DNA from: Salinisphaera sp. LB1
Lineage (GTDB): Bacteria > Pseudomonadota > Gammaproteobacteria > Nevskiales > Salinisphaeraceae
Direction of reading: 5' to 3'
DNA length: 64,000 bases
Assembly (NCBI RefSeq): GCF_003177035.1
Contig: NZ_CP029488.1
Coordinates: 620,001 to 684,000 of the forward strand
Part shown: piece by piece, positions 16,203 through 24,938 of the stretch
How the letters are laid out: each line of letters opens with the position of its first letter
Numbering within the stretch: position 1 is the first letter of the stretch
Translations under genes and position numbers: made by a program
The notes under the pieces: model-generated
Database searches by the model: none
Told to the model about the DNA's origin: nothing
The model's input: only the letters and a program-made list of their open reading frames with translations

Positions 16203-17510
16203 ATGCATTTCATCCTGATGCTCGTGGCCCTGTTCGCTCTGCTGATTCTGGGCGTGCCGATCGCGATCGCGCTCCTGATCAGCGGCGTGCTCGGCTACAT
16301 GCTCACGATCGGCGTGGATCCCGGCATCAACGCCCTGGCCCAGATTTCGTACTCGGACGTGAACTCGTTCGTGATCATCGCCATCCCGCTATACATCTTC
16401 ATGGGCCAGATCATGCTCAAGGGCGAGGCCGGGCGGGATCTGTTCGACTTCGCCCAACGCATGACCCGGCGCCTGCCGGGCGGACTGGTCATCGCCGCGA
16501 TCCTGGCCAGTGCCATTTTCGCGGCCATTTCCGGCTCGTCGACCGCCACCGCCGCCACCATCGGCTCGATCAGCATTCCGGAGATGATCAAGCGCGGCTA
16601 CGACAAGCGCATGGCCGCCGGTGCGGTGGCCGTCGCAGGCAGTCTCGGCATCCTGATCCCGCCGAGCATCTCGCTGATTCTTTATTCGCTGGTCACCGGC
16701 GCCTCGGTCGGCAAACTGTTTCTGGCCGGCATCCTGCCCGGCCTGATGCTGGCGCTGCTGTTCGCGGCCTATACCGTGGTCCGTACCGCCGGGGGCTCGC
16801 TCGCTCCGGCCGGCGCTCCGGCCGGCACGGCCGCCGCCGATACCGGGCTCGACCTGCCGCCGATGTCACTCGGCATGATCGGCAGCCTGGCGATGATCGT
16901 GGTGGTGCTCGGCAGTATTTACGCCGGTCTGGCCACGCCCACCGAGGCCGCGGCCATCGGCGTCGCCTATGCACTGATTCTGACCCTCGTCGTGAAGCGC
17001 ACGCTGGGCGCCCGCCTGCTGGGGCTGGCCACGCTGGACAGCGTCAAGACCAGCGCGATGATTCTGATGCTGATCGCCGGCGCCTCGGTGTTCGGCAACA
17101 CCTTGTCGCTGCTGCGCGTGCCGCAGGACGTGGCAAGCTGGCTCGACACCCTGCAGCTCGCTCAGTGGCAGTTCCTGATCGCGATCAATGCGCTGTATCT
17201 CCTGCTCGGCATGTTCATGGATGCCTCGGCGGCGATCCTCGTGACCGTGCCGATCCTGCTGCCGGCGCTCAAAGCGCTGGACATCGACCTGATCTGGTTC
17301 GGCGTGATCCTGGTGATCAACATGGAGATCGGCGCCGTGACGCCGCCCGTCGGCATGAATCTGTTCGTCGTCCAGTCGCTGTCGGACGACTACACCATCA
17401 CGGACGTGCTGCGCGGCTCGCTGCCCTACGCGCTGATGGGGCTGGTCGGCCTGGCCCTGGTGATCCTCTTCCCGCAGATCGCGCTCTGGCTACCCTCCTT
17501 CAGCCGGTAG
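16203..17510 (+). CDS. dctM: TRAP transporter large permease subunit
   Basis: This 435-residue DctM protein of the ion transporter superfamily has about eleven hydrophobic segments. Characteristic pieces are IAIPLYIFMGQIM, AIFAAISGSSTATAATIGSI, GSLGILIPPSISLILY and ITPPVG-like VTPPVGMNLFVVQ near the end. It moves the substrate delivered by DctP together with sodium ions. The AbrB-type permease gene begins seven bases after its stop, so all four genes are probably one transcript. Confidence 0.92.
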   Translation: MHFILMLVALFALLILGVPIAIALLISGVLGYMLTIGVDPGINALAQISYSDVNSFVIIAIPLYIFMGQIMLKGEAGRDLFDFAQRMTRRLPGGLVIAAILASAIFAAISGSSTATAATIGSISIPEMIKRGYDKRMAAGAVAVAGSLGILIPPSISLILYSLVTGASVGKLFLAGILPGLMLALLFAAYTVVRTAGGSLAPAGAPAGTAAADTGLDLPPMSLGMIGSLAMIVVVLGSIYAGLATPTEAAAIGVAYALILTLVVKRTLGARLLGLATLDSVKTSAMILMLIAGASVFGNTLSLLRVPQDVASWLDTLQLAQWQFLIAINALYLLLGMFMDASAAILVTVPILLPALKALDIDLIWFGVILVINMEIGAVTPPVGMNLFVVQSLSDDYTITDVLRGSLPYALMGLVGLALVILFPQIALWLPSFSR

Positions 17511-17517
17511 GCGATGC

Positions 17518-18576
17518 ATGAGCGACCTCCGGCGCGCAGCCGCTGCGCTTCGACCACTGGCCGCGGCCCTGGCAACGGCCACCGTCGGCGGCGGCGTGTT
17601 CGCGCTCGTCCATCTGCCCATGCCCTGGCTGCTGGGCGCGATCACCGGCACCGCGATCGCAGTGATGAGCGGCGTCACCGCGCGTATTCCCAGATGGCTA
17701 CGCAACCTGGTGCTCGTGGTGATCGGGTTGATGATCGGCGCTACGCTGCAACCTTCGATCCTCGGCAATCTCGCCCGCTGGCCGGTGTCGCTGTGCGCGG
17801 TGGCGCTTTACGTAGGACTCGTTACCAGCGCGCAGTATCTGTTCTTTCGCCGAGTCGGCGGCTACGACGCGCCCACGGCCTATTTCTCGGCCGCGCCCGG
17901 CGGCTTCATGGCCATGACCGTGATCGGCGGCGACTACGGTGGCGCCGAGCGGGTGATTGCGCTCATGCATGCAGTGCGCATCGTGCTGGTGGTGTTCGTG
18001 CTCGTATTCGGTTTTCATCTGCTGGTGGCACACGCCGGCTCCGGTAATGCGAACCGTTATGTGTCGCTGGCCGACGTGACCGCAAGCCACTGGCTGATCC
18101 TGATGGCGGTTGGCGCCATCGGCGCCGCGGCCTCTAAAGTACTGCGGCTGCCGGGCGCGATCATGCTCGGGCCATTGATGGCGATGGGCGTGGTTCAGGT
18201 CAGTGGCCTGGCCACCATCCATGTACCCAATGCCCCGATCCTGATCGCCGAAGTCGTGCTCGGCAGTTCCATTGGCGCCCAGTTCGCGGGCGCGAGCTTT
18301 GCCGAAGTCCGCCGCGGGCTGCTGTTGTCGCTGACCTCGACCCTGACCATGCTCGTCATATCGGCCGGCTTCGCCTTCGGCCTGCATGCCCTGACCGGGT
18401 TGAACCTTGAGGCCCTGTTCCTGGCCTTCTCGCCGGGCGGCATGTCGGGCATCTCGCTGATCGCCCTGGCACTCGGCATCGAACCCGCCTTCGTGACCGT
18501 GCACAACATGCTGCGCGTGCTGATTATCCTGATCGCCGGCCCGGCCGTGTTCTCAGCGCGCCGACGCACACAATAA
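17518..18576 (+). CDS. AbrB-family (duplicated-domain) membrane protein
   Basis: This 352-residue membrane protein has the AbrB/ammonia-monooxygenase-regulator architecture, two homologous halves of about five helices each. The first half contains LPMPWLLGAITGTAIAV and SAAPGGFMAMTVIGGDYGG; the second repeats it as LRLPGAIMLGPLMAMGVV and FSPGGMSGISLIALALG. Members are putative transporters of unknown substrate, often beside TRAP or tripartite tricarboxylate transporters. Co-transcription with dctPQM suggests a role in uptake or efflux in this catabolic pathway. Confidence 0.82.
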   Translation: MSDLRRAAAALRPLAAALATATVGGGVFALVHLPMPWLLGAITGTAIAVMSGVTARIPRWLRNLVLVVIGLMIGATLQPSILGNLARWPVSLCAVALYVGLVTSAQYLFFRRVGGYDAPTAYFSAAPGGFMAMTVIGGDYGGAERVIALMHAVRIVLVVFVLVFGFHLLVAHAGSGNANRYVSLADVTASHWLILMAVGAIGAAASKVLRLPGAIMLGPLMAMGVVQVSGLATIHVPNAPILIAEVVLGSSIGAQFAGASFAEVRRGLLLSLTSTLTMLVISAGFAFGLHALTGLNLEALFLAFSPGGMSGISLIALALGIEPAFVTVHNMLRVLIILIAGPAVFSARRRTQ

Positions 18577-18609
18577 AAAAAGCCGGAGCCCGCCATGCGG
18601 ACTCCGGCC
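18575..18609 (-). terminator. Rho-independent terminator for the binding-protein gene
   Basis: On the minus strand a GCCGGAG/CTCCGGC stem, with further pairing inside it, is followed by seven T. It lies just past the stop of the minus-strand gene. On the plus strand no T run follows the stem, so it probably serves that gene only. Confidence 0.85.
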
Positions 18610-18643
18610 GTGGCCAGCGCGAAGCTGGCGCCTCAACAATCGA

Positions 18644-19585
18644 TCAGCTGCCCAGCTTCTGCTTGACAACGGTCAGGGCGTCGCTTGAGCCATCGGCAGT
18701 TTTCACGCCGTCCAGCCACTGGGCCACCGTATCCATATGGTTCTTGATCCAGTTGTCGGCCACTTTCGTCGCCGACTGGTGCTTGTAGCCAAAGTCGTAA
18801 ATCCACTGGCTCTGGATTTTGGACGGCACCACCATTTGCTTGAGGAAGCGGGTGACATTCGGGTTGCTCTTTTCGAACGCCGGGTTGATGGCGGTGTAGA
18901 CCGACGAACCACCGCCCCAGATTTTCTTCGGATCCTTGAGATAGTGGAGGTCGTATTTGATGTTCATCCAGTGTGGCTTCCAGCCGAGGAACACAATCCA
19001 CTGTTTCTTGCGAATCTTGCGGCCGGCCTCGGTCAGCATGACCGCGGTGGACGACGGACGCAGATTCCAGCTGCCCAGGTTGTAGGTGTTGTTCTTGATC
19101 GCGGTCTTGACGATTTCGTTGCCGTCGTTGCCGGCCTCGATACCGTAGATGCGATGGTGGAACTTGGCGGCATGCTTGTTCAGGTCGGCGATGCTGTGCA
19201 CGCCGGCATTCCACACGTAGCCTGGTACCACGAGATCATATTTCGCGTCCGGCACGTTCTTGACCAGCAGATTGATCTTGCCGGACTTCACCATCGGCTC
19301 GACGGTCGACTTCTGGGTCGGCATCCAGATGCCCAGGTCCGCGTCCATATCACCGCGGCCCACGCCCTGAAGGTCGATGGTCCAGCTGGCGTTGGTCACT
19401 TTCGTGTCGTAGCCCGCCGCTTCCAGAATCTTACGGGCGATGGTGGTCTTGACCGTGACGCCGGGCCACGGCGGAGCCCCGAACTTGACCGTTTCCGCCT
19501 GGGCCGTGACGACGATGCCGGTGGCCGCCACCAGCACAATGGCCGCTGCGCTCAGCCGCGCGGCCCACGATTGAAATCGTTTCAT
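18644..19585 (-). CDS. ABC transporter substrate-binding protein, glycine betaine/choline type
   Basis: This 313-residue OpuAC/ProX-type periplasmic binding protein has a signal peptide ending at AQA-ET (residues 28-32). The mature sequence begins VKFGAPPWPGVTVKT and contains DADLGIWMPTQ, WNAGVHSIADL, GIEAGNDG and LGWKPHWMN. Aromatic residues of this kind form the cage that holds quaternary amines in the family. No ATPase or permease gene is adjacent and a terminator closes the gene, so it is monocistronic. It may serve a transporter encoded elsewhere. Choline, betaine or a related trimethylammonium compound is the likely ligand. Confidence 0.85.
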   Translation of the reverse strand: MKRFQSWAARLSAAAIVLVAATGIVVTAQAETVKFGAPPWPGVTVKTTIARKILEAAGYDTKVTNASWTIDLQGVGRGDMDADLGIWMPTQKSTVEPMVKSGKINLLVKNVPDAKYDLVVPGYVWNAGVHSIADLNKHAAKFHHRIYGIEAGNDGNEIVKTAIKNNTYNLGSWNLRPSSTAVMLTEAGRKIRKKQWIVFLGWKPHWMNIKYDLHYLKDPKKIWGGGSSVYTAINPAFEKSNPNVTRFLKQMVVPSKIQSQWIYDFGYKHQSATKVADNWIKNHMDTVAQWLDGVKTADGSSDALTVVKQKLGS

Positions 19586-19675
19586 TTGAGTCCCTCATAA
19601 AAAAACCGAATCGTGCGGCACGTCGATACCCATTCTGGCCGGCACGACCTTGGCATGATAACACTCGGTCCGGGG

Positions 19676-20670
19676 TCACTCGCCGAAACAGCGCCGAAGG
19701 GGCAACCGTACGGCCAGCGCCCCGAGACAGGCCAACCATACCGGCGGGGTCAGTGCGCAGCCGATGCGGCAATACTGGCCCCAGCCGATCGCAAGCCCCC
19801 GTCACTCCAGCCACCTGCAGCCGAAGCAGCCTGGCCATACTGCCGATAGGGGTGAGCTTTAGCCCCAGATCCACGCCGACGACTTTGGCATGCACTATTA
19901 TTAATCCGGCATCAAAACAGCTGACTTCATCAGCTGTTTTCAACGCCTTCAAAAATAAAAGCCGGCACCTGTCCGTCTTTTATTTTCAAAGGCTTCGCGG
20001 CCAATGGCCGCGGCGCGCATGCGGTCGCATACTCGCGCTATTAACCCGAAAAATCATCTATTTTTGTGCCGGGTCAATAAGCTGGTGCGCCGCCTCGCGA
20101 GCATGCGCGGCCTGGGTCGACAACGCGACGACAAGCACGGTCGGCAAGTTATTCATCACCGACGACAGTCCAGCCAAGAGAAATCCAGCCGCCACCGCGA
20201 TCAGCCACACGTTGCTGGTCGCCAACTCGCGCAGGCCATCGGCCAGCCCGTCAGTCCAGAGTTGACCAGTCCGAAGACGACAACGCACATGCCGAGCGAA
20301 AAGACCACGATCTGCCATGGCGCCCGCAACAGCACACGCCGAGGCCCAAAAATATCGACCACGAGACGGTGCCCAGCAGCATCACTAGCACCAGCAGACG
20401 CTGGCCGCGCCCGTTGCCGGCCCGGCCGACATGTGGCGCGGTCCAACGAAAACAGCTGGTTCATCCAACAGCAGACTGATGACGATGATCGCGACGGAGG
20501 TCAGCGTGGCGTTCCCGACGCCCCCCGACCGTGGCCACGTCCAGCGAGACCATGCCGACGGCGAGCGAAACCAGCGCGCCGCCGGTCGTGCTCCAGCCGA
20601 TCCCGAGCTCGCGCGGCTGCGTGACCACCACGCGCGCGTGACGACGAATATGGCCAGTGCCAGGCAAATC
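19676..20670 (-). pseudogene. arsB: Decayed arsB (arsenite efflux permease) pseudogene
   Basis: ArsB segments appear in order on this strand but in different frames. They are LICLALAIFVVT and RELGIGWSTTGGALVSLAVG (near 20580-20670), NATLTSVAIIVISLLLDE (near 20460-20530), RAPWQIVVFSLGMCVVVFG (near 20280-20340), LAGLSSVMNNLPTVLVVALS (near 20120-20180), VVGVDLGLKLTPIGSMARLL (near 19820-19890), and a tail IGWGQYCRIGCALTPPVWLA ending at TGA. A large central part is missing between the second and third blocks. At least two frameshifts are visible. A structured insert separates the last two blocks. The gene is certainly non-functional. Confidence 0.8.
19914..20038. repeat. Hairpin-rich insert inside the arsB remnant
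   Basis: Four inverted repeats follow one another. AAAACAGCTGA and its complement (19914-19924, 19930-19940) have a 5-base loop. A 17-base near-perfect AT-rich stem pairs 19945-19961 with 19977-19993. CGCGGCC/GGCCGCG pairs 19996-20002 with 20006-20012. ATGCG/CGCAT with outer GCGCG/CGCGC spans 20013-20038. The stretch interrupts the ArsB homology and is AT-rich in its first half, unlike its surroundings. It contains no gene. A small palindromic mobile element is possible. Confidence 0.55.
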
Positions 20671-20706
20671 AACCTTGGAGCCTCGAGCGCTGCGTCCCGA
20701 CCACGC

Positions 20707-21036
20707 TCAGGGCCAAACCAACAATGCCAGTGTCAGAAGACCCATGACCAGCGTACCAACGCTCACCAGGAGCAGCGCAAACGGGTCGGCCAGCGGCACC
20801 GGTAGCGGTCGCTGCTCGAGTACACGGCACCGGCGCCGGGCCATGGCCAGCGTGAACAGCAGCAGCAGCACCGCGACCCCAGCGGCGAAACCGTGCAGCC
20901 ACATCGGGCCGGGCAGATGATGGCGAACGAGTAACAGCGTGCCGTTGACGGCAAACGACAAGGAGGTGCGCGACCAGGACAAGTCGGTACGCTCGGCCTG
21001 CAGACCGGCGCGCCCCGGGATCAGGCGTTCAGTCAC
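20707..21036 (-). CDS. DUF202 family membrane protein (second of pair)
   Basis: This 109-residue protein has a DUF202-type N-terminal motif (AERTDLSWSRTSLSF) followed by three hydrophobic helices, as in E. coli YidG/YidH relatives. It overlaps its upstream partner by eight bases, so the two are translationally coupled and may form a heteromeric membrane complex. The function of the family is unknown. The decayed arsB lies just downstream. Confidence 0.78.
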   Translation of the reverse strand: MTERLIPGRAGLQAERTDLSWSRTSLSFAVNGTLLLVRHHLPGPMWLHGFAAGVAVLLLLFTLAMARRRCRVLEQRPLPVPLADPFALLLVSVGTLVMGLLTLALLVWP

Positions 21037-21415
21037 CCGCGCTCACCCCGAACAGCAGGGCCAGTACGATAACGATCAGGCCGACGAGAATGACCCCAGC
21101 AGCAAGCAGCCATGGCAAGCGTGTCGATGGTAGCGGCGCATCGCAACGCATGGCCCACTGCGCCGAGCGCCAGCGCAGCGCGCTACCCGCCACGGTGGCG
21201 ACGCTGAGCACTGCAAGCAGCCCCGAAAGCAGCTTGCGCCCCTCGGGCAGACCGAAGTCCGGAACCAACTGCATCACCGCGACGGCGCCCGCCAACAGGG
21301 CCAGCGCGGTGCGAATCCATGCCAGGAAGGTCCGTTCGTTGGCCAGTGTGAACCGGTAATCCGGCTCGTGGTCGACACCCGCGTCGGGCTGCTGCTCGCT
21401 AGCGCGGCGTTTCAT
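21029..21415 (-). CDS. DUF202 family (YidH-like) membrane protein (first of pair)
   Basis: This 128-residue protein has the family motif FTLANERTFLAWIRTALAL at about residues 22-40, the most conserved part of DUF202. Two further hydrophobic helices lie at about 62-80 and 102-124. The short N-terminal tail is charged and cytoplasmic in the likely topology. It is divergent from the cyo operon. Function is unknown. Confidence 0.82.
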   Translation of the reverse strand: MKRRASEQQPDAGVDHEPDYRFTLANERTFLAWIRTALALLAGAVAVMQLVPDFGLPEGRKLLSGLLAVLSVATVAGSALRWRSAQWAMRCDAPLPSTRLPWLLAAGVILVGLIVIVLALLFGVSAGD

Positions 21416-21789
21416 TACGACAGAGAATGACGTTATATGCTGTGCCTGATTATCACTGATCGTCGCTTCAAGGGATACCGGCGGGCGGGCAAACGGCGCC
21501 GCCCACCGACGATCCGGTGGCGCGACGACAATACGGATTATCGCTCGTTGCGTAGTCGAAGCCGCAAGTTAAGCGGTCGTTCATGGACGCAGCTGTCGTT
21601 ATATAGCAACATATTAGTGCCGTAGTTTACGACCTATGTCGTAGGTTACGGTGTGCCTTTACCGGGTGCGTGGGTATGCAGGTTCCAGAAATCGCGCAAC
21701 CTGCTGCGTCGAAACGGTACGATGTGCCGTATATGCCGACCGTGGTTGGCACCCACCTGGTCGTAGCCCAATAGTGGAACGGATCGCTC
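21416..21789. other. Intergenic region between DUF202 pair and cyoA
   Basis: No convincing gene lies in these 374 bases. A direct repeat CGTAGTTTACG (21621-21631) and CGTAGGTTACG (21640-21650), 19 bases apart, lies downstream of an AT-rich stretch near 21599-21615. It is a candidate regulator site for cyoA. Divergent promoters are expected here, but I could not assign hexamers with confidence. Confidence 0.4.
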
Positions 21790-22800
21790 ATGAATAAGCT
21801 CTATCGCAGTCCAGCGCTCAAGGTTCTGATTCTTTGTTGTCTGCTGCTCCCGCTCGCCGGCTGCGACAAAGATGGGCCCTGGCTCTGGATTCTTCACCCC
21901 AATGGCCCACTGGCCCGGTCCTCGGTGTTCTACCTGGTCGTCGATGTGCTGCTGCTCGGCCTGATAATCTTGCCGGCCACGGTACTGCTTATCTGGGTGT
22001 ACTTTCGTTTTCGGCGCGGGGGTAGCGGCCGTTACGATCCAACTTTCAACCATTCCTGGACGATTGAGGGCATCGTATGGGGATTTCCCCTGGTGTTGGT
22101 TGGTGTCATGTCCTACTTCAGCTACCAGGGCATGCGTGCGGTTGGACCGTACAATCCACAGGCGGTGCAAGCGGAGGTTGCTCAACAGAAGAATCCGCCT
22201 CCGCCGCTCAAGGTCGACGTCATTTCCACGGATTGGCAGTGGTTATTCATCTACCCCAAGCTACATATTGCGGTTGCAAACCGTCTCATCGTGCCGACTC
22301 ACCGCAAGGTGGAGTTGCGACTGACCGCAGTTGGCGCCACTAACGACTTCTATATTCTGAAGGTCGTTAATCAGATTTATGCCATGCCGGGCATGCGCAC
22401 CAAACATAATTTCCTGCTCGACCGTACCGGCACGTATCGCGGCTACTCCACCGAGTTCAGCGGGCCCGGCTTTGCCTGGATGAACTACGACTTGAAGGTG
22501 GTCAAACCGGGGGCGTTTCAGGATTGGGTGACCAAGGCGCAAAGCTCGTCGCATCAGATGGACATGGCTCAGTTCAAGCAATTTGCCCAGCCCACGGTGA
22601 ATACAGGCAATACCTGGACGGTCTACGGCAGCGTCGCGCCGCATCTGTTCAATGATGTGATCGCGGACGTCAAGTCGGGACAGCTCACCGGGAGTTGGCC
22701 GATGCGCTTGACGGAGGATATGACTTCGAAAGAATTCGCCCGGCAGCACGGCACAGGCCCCAAGTCATCCCAGCCTTTCGACGGGACCAACGCAAACTAG
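21790..22800 (+). CDS. cyoA: Cytochrome bo3-type quinol oxidase subunit II
   Basis: This 336-residue lipoprotein subunit of a haem-copper terminal oxidase has a signal peptide ending in the lipobox LPLAGC (Cys25). Two membrane helices follow at about 45-70 and 92-112, then a periplasmic cupredoxin-like domain with STDWQWLFIYP and AMPGMRTKHNFLLDRTGTYRG. The CuA-binding cysteines of cytochrome c oxidases are absent, as expected for a quinol oxidase. It is the first gene of cyoABCD. Confidence 0.93.
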   Translation: MNKLYRSPALKVLILCCLLLPLAGCDKDGPWLWILHPNGPLARSSVFYLVVDVLLLGLIILPATVLLIWVYFRFRRGGSGRYDPTFNHSWTIEGIVWGFPLVLVGVMSYFSYQGMRAVGPYNPQAVQAEVAQQKNPPPPLKVDVISTDWQWLFIYPKLHIAVANRLIVPTHRKVELRLTAVGATNDFYILKVVNQIYAMPGMRTKHNFLLDRTGTYRGYSTEFSGPGFAWMNYDLKVVKPGAFQDWVTKAQSSSHQMDMAQFKQFAQPTVNTGNTWTVYGSVAPHLFNDVIADVKSGQLTGSWPMRLTEDMTSKEFARQHGTGPKSSQPFDGTNAN

Positions 22801-22814
22801 AGGCGGCACACGTT

Positions 22815-24908
22815 ATGTTCATGAATATTCCAGGTCCTTGGAACCCGATCTTCGGGCGGCTGCCGATGCTGCTCGATTTGCATTACCACAACCCCTGGAT
22901 CATGTTCGCGCTGGCGCTGGTCGTCGCCGGTGGCGGCACTGTGCTTGCTGCACTGACTTATTATCGGCTGTGGGGCTGGCTCTGGCGTGATTGGTTGACG
23001 ACGGTCGATCACAAGAAGATCGGCATCATGTATTGCCTCATCGGCCTGATCATGCTCTTCCGCGGCTTTTTCGAGGCCGGCATGATCCGGGCGCATCAGG
23101 CCATGGCCGTAGGCCCGCAGTCGCCCGGTATCCTGGGCGCAGAGCACGGGTTCCTTACGCCATTCCACCTCAGCGAGATCTTCACGGTACACGGCACCCT
23201 GATGATCATCGTGGCAGCCACACCGCTGCTGGTGGGTATGATGAACCTGATCGTGCCAATCCAGATTGGCGCGCGCGACATGGCCTATCCGTTCCTCAAC
23301 GCGATCGGTCTGTGGCTTACTGCTTCCGCCGCCGCGCTGGTCATGGTGTCGCTGTTTGTCGGTTCCTTCTCGCATGCCGGCTGGGTCGGCCTCACGCCGT
23401 TAACGCAGCTGAGCCATAGTCCAGGCGTGGGGGTCGACTACTGGATATGGATTATCCAGATTAGTTCGATCGGCACGACCGTCGGGGCGGTCAATATAAT
23501 AGCCACTATCCTCAAGATGCGGGCGCCGGGTATGACGCTGCTGCGGATGCCGATGTTCTCCTGGACCGCTCTCGGCACGAATATCATCGCACTGACGTCT
23601 TTCCCAGTGCTGACCGTGGCGCTGTTCCTGCTCACCCTAGACCGCTACATCGGCACCCATTTCTTCACCGCCGACGGTGGCGGTAATTTCATGATGTACA
23701 CCAACCTGTTCTGGGTGTGGGGCCATCCGGAGGTGTATTTTGTGGTGCTTCCGGCATTCGGCTTCCTATCCGAGATCATTCCGACATTTTCGGAAAAGCC
23801 GTTGTTCAACCATGCCGCGATGATTGTGGCAACGATGGGTATTGCGGGTGTGTCCTGGGCAGTCTGGCTGCATCATTTCTTCATCATGGGCCAGGGTCCG
23901 GTCGTTAATACGTTCTTCAGCATCGCCACGATGCTGGTCGGCATTCCGACCGGGGTGAAGGTATTCAACTGGGTCTTCACCATGTACAAGGGCCGTATAC
24001 GGCTGGAAACACCCATGCTCTGGGCGGTGACCTCCGTGCTGCTGCTCATCGGTGGTGGCATGACCGGGATGATGCTGGCAATTCCGGCAATTAATTACGT
24101 CACACACAACAGCGTGTTCGTGGTCGCGCACTTCCACAACATGTTCCTGCTGATCGTGTTTGCGTTGTTTGGCGCCGTGACCTACTGGTGGCCCAAGGTC
24201 TTCGGCTTCTATTTGGATGATCGCCTCGGCCGCTTGTTTTTCTGGCTGTTCTGGGGCGGTTCGGTATTCGTGTTCGTGCCCATGTATGCACTCGGCTTTC
24301 TGGGCATGACGCGCCGTCTGGACTACATCGCCCACCCGGGCTGGTGGCCACTTCTGATCCTGGAAGTTTTCGGCATCGCTCTGTACACGGCCTCGGTGGT
24401 CGCGTTCGTGCTGCAGATTGCGGTCTCGCTGCGCGATCGGGAGAAGAACCGTGTGGTTACATCCGATCCCTGGCGCACCGGACGCAGCCTGGAATGGGCG
24501 ACGCACTGCCCGCCGCCGTTCTATAATTTCGCGGCCACACCCATTGTTCATGACTACGACGAGTGGGCCTGGCGTCGCGAACATGGCTTGACTTCGCTCG
24601 TACCGCCGCACTATGCCGATATTCACATGCCGAAGAACAGCATGTTGCCACTGGTGCTCGGGGCGTTCGCCACGATATTCGGGTTTGCCGCTGTCTGGCG
24701 GATATGGTGGCTGGCCGGCTTTGCCGTGGCAGCTGTGATCATCACTCTGATAGTCCGGATGTTTCAGAAAGATGTGGACTATATCGTGCCGGCTTCAGAG
24801 GTCGAGCGCATCGAGCAGGCCCACTTGGCGCAAATGGATAGCGAGGCACAGCAGTCGCTGCATGCTCCCAACGAGGCCGCCCCTGGCAGCCGAATCGCTA
24901 CATCTTAA
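22815..24908 (+). CDS. cyoB: Cytochrome bo3-type quinol oxidase subunit I
   Basis: This 697-residue catalytic subunit has all metal ligands in place. H126 (FTVHGTLM) and H441 ligate the low-spin haem. H304 (WGHPEVYF), H353 and H354 (WLHHFFIMG) bind CuB. H439 (VVAHFHNMF) ligates the high-spin haem. E306 of GHPEVY matches the proton-channel glutamate. Numbering is E. coli CyoB plus 20. The ATG at 22815 was preferred over a longer open frame overlapping cyoA; an ATG at 22821 is equally possible. It reduces oxygen to water and pumps protons. Confidence 0.95.
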   Translation: MFMNIPGPWNPIFGRLPMLLDLHYHNPWIMFALALVVAGGGTVLAALTYYRLWGWLWRDWLTTVDHKKIGIMYCLIGLIMLFRGFFEAGMIRAHQAMAVGPQSPGILGAEHGFLTPFHLSEIFTVHGTLMIIVAATPLLVGMMNLIVPIQIGARDMAYPFLNAIGLWLTASAAALVMVSLFVGSFSHAGWVGLTPLTQLSHSPGVGVDYWIWIIQISSIGTTVGAVNIIATILKMRAPGMTLLRMPMFSWTALGTNIIALTSFPVLTVALFLLTLDRYIGTHFFTADGGGNFMMYTNLFWVWGHPEVYFVVLPAFGFLSEIIPTFSEKPLFNHAAMIVATMGIAGVSWAVWLHHFFIMGQGPVVNTFFSIATMLVGIPTGVKVFNWVFTMYKGRIRLETPMLWAVTSVLLLIGGGMTGMMLAIPAINYVTHNSVFVVAHFHNMFLLIVFALFGAVTYWWPKVFGFYLDDRLGRLFFWLFWGGSVFVFVPMYALGFLGMTRRLDYIAHPGWWPLLILEVFGIALYTASVVAFVLQIAVSLRDREKNRVVTSDPWRTGRSLEWATHCPPPFYNFAATPIVHDYDEWAWRREHGLTSLVPPHYADIHMPKNSMLPLVLGAFATIFGFAAVWRIWWLAGFAVAAVIITLIVRMFQKDVDYIVPASEVERIEQAHLAQMDSEAQQSLHAPNEAAPGSRIATS

Positions 24909-24938
24909 TCGGCTCATACGCATACGGAATGATCGCCC

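Noticed and set aside
19613-19952. Separate small genes between the binding protein and arsB remnant
   Set aside because: The only protein-like content matches the ArsB C terminus in broken frames.
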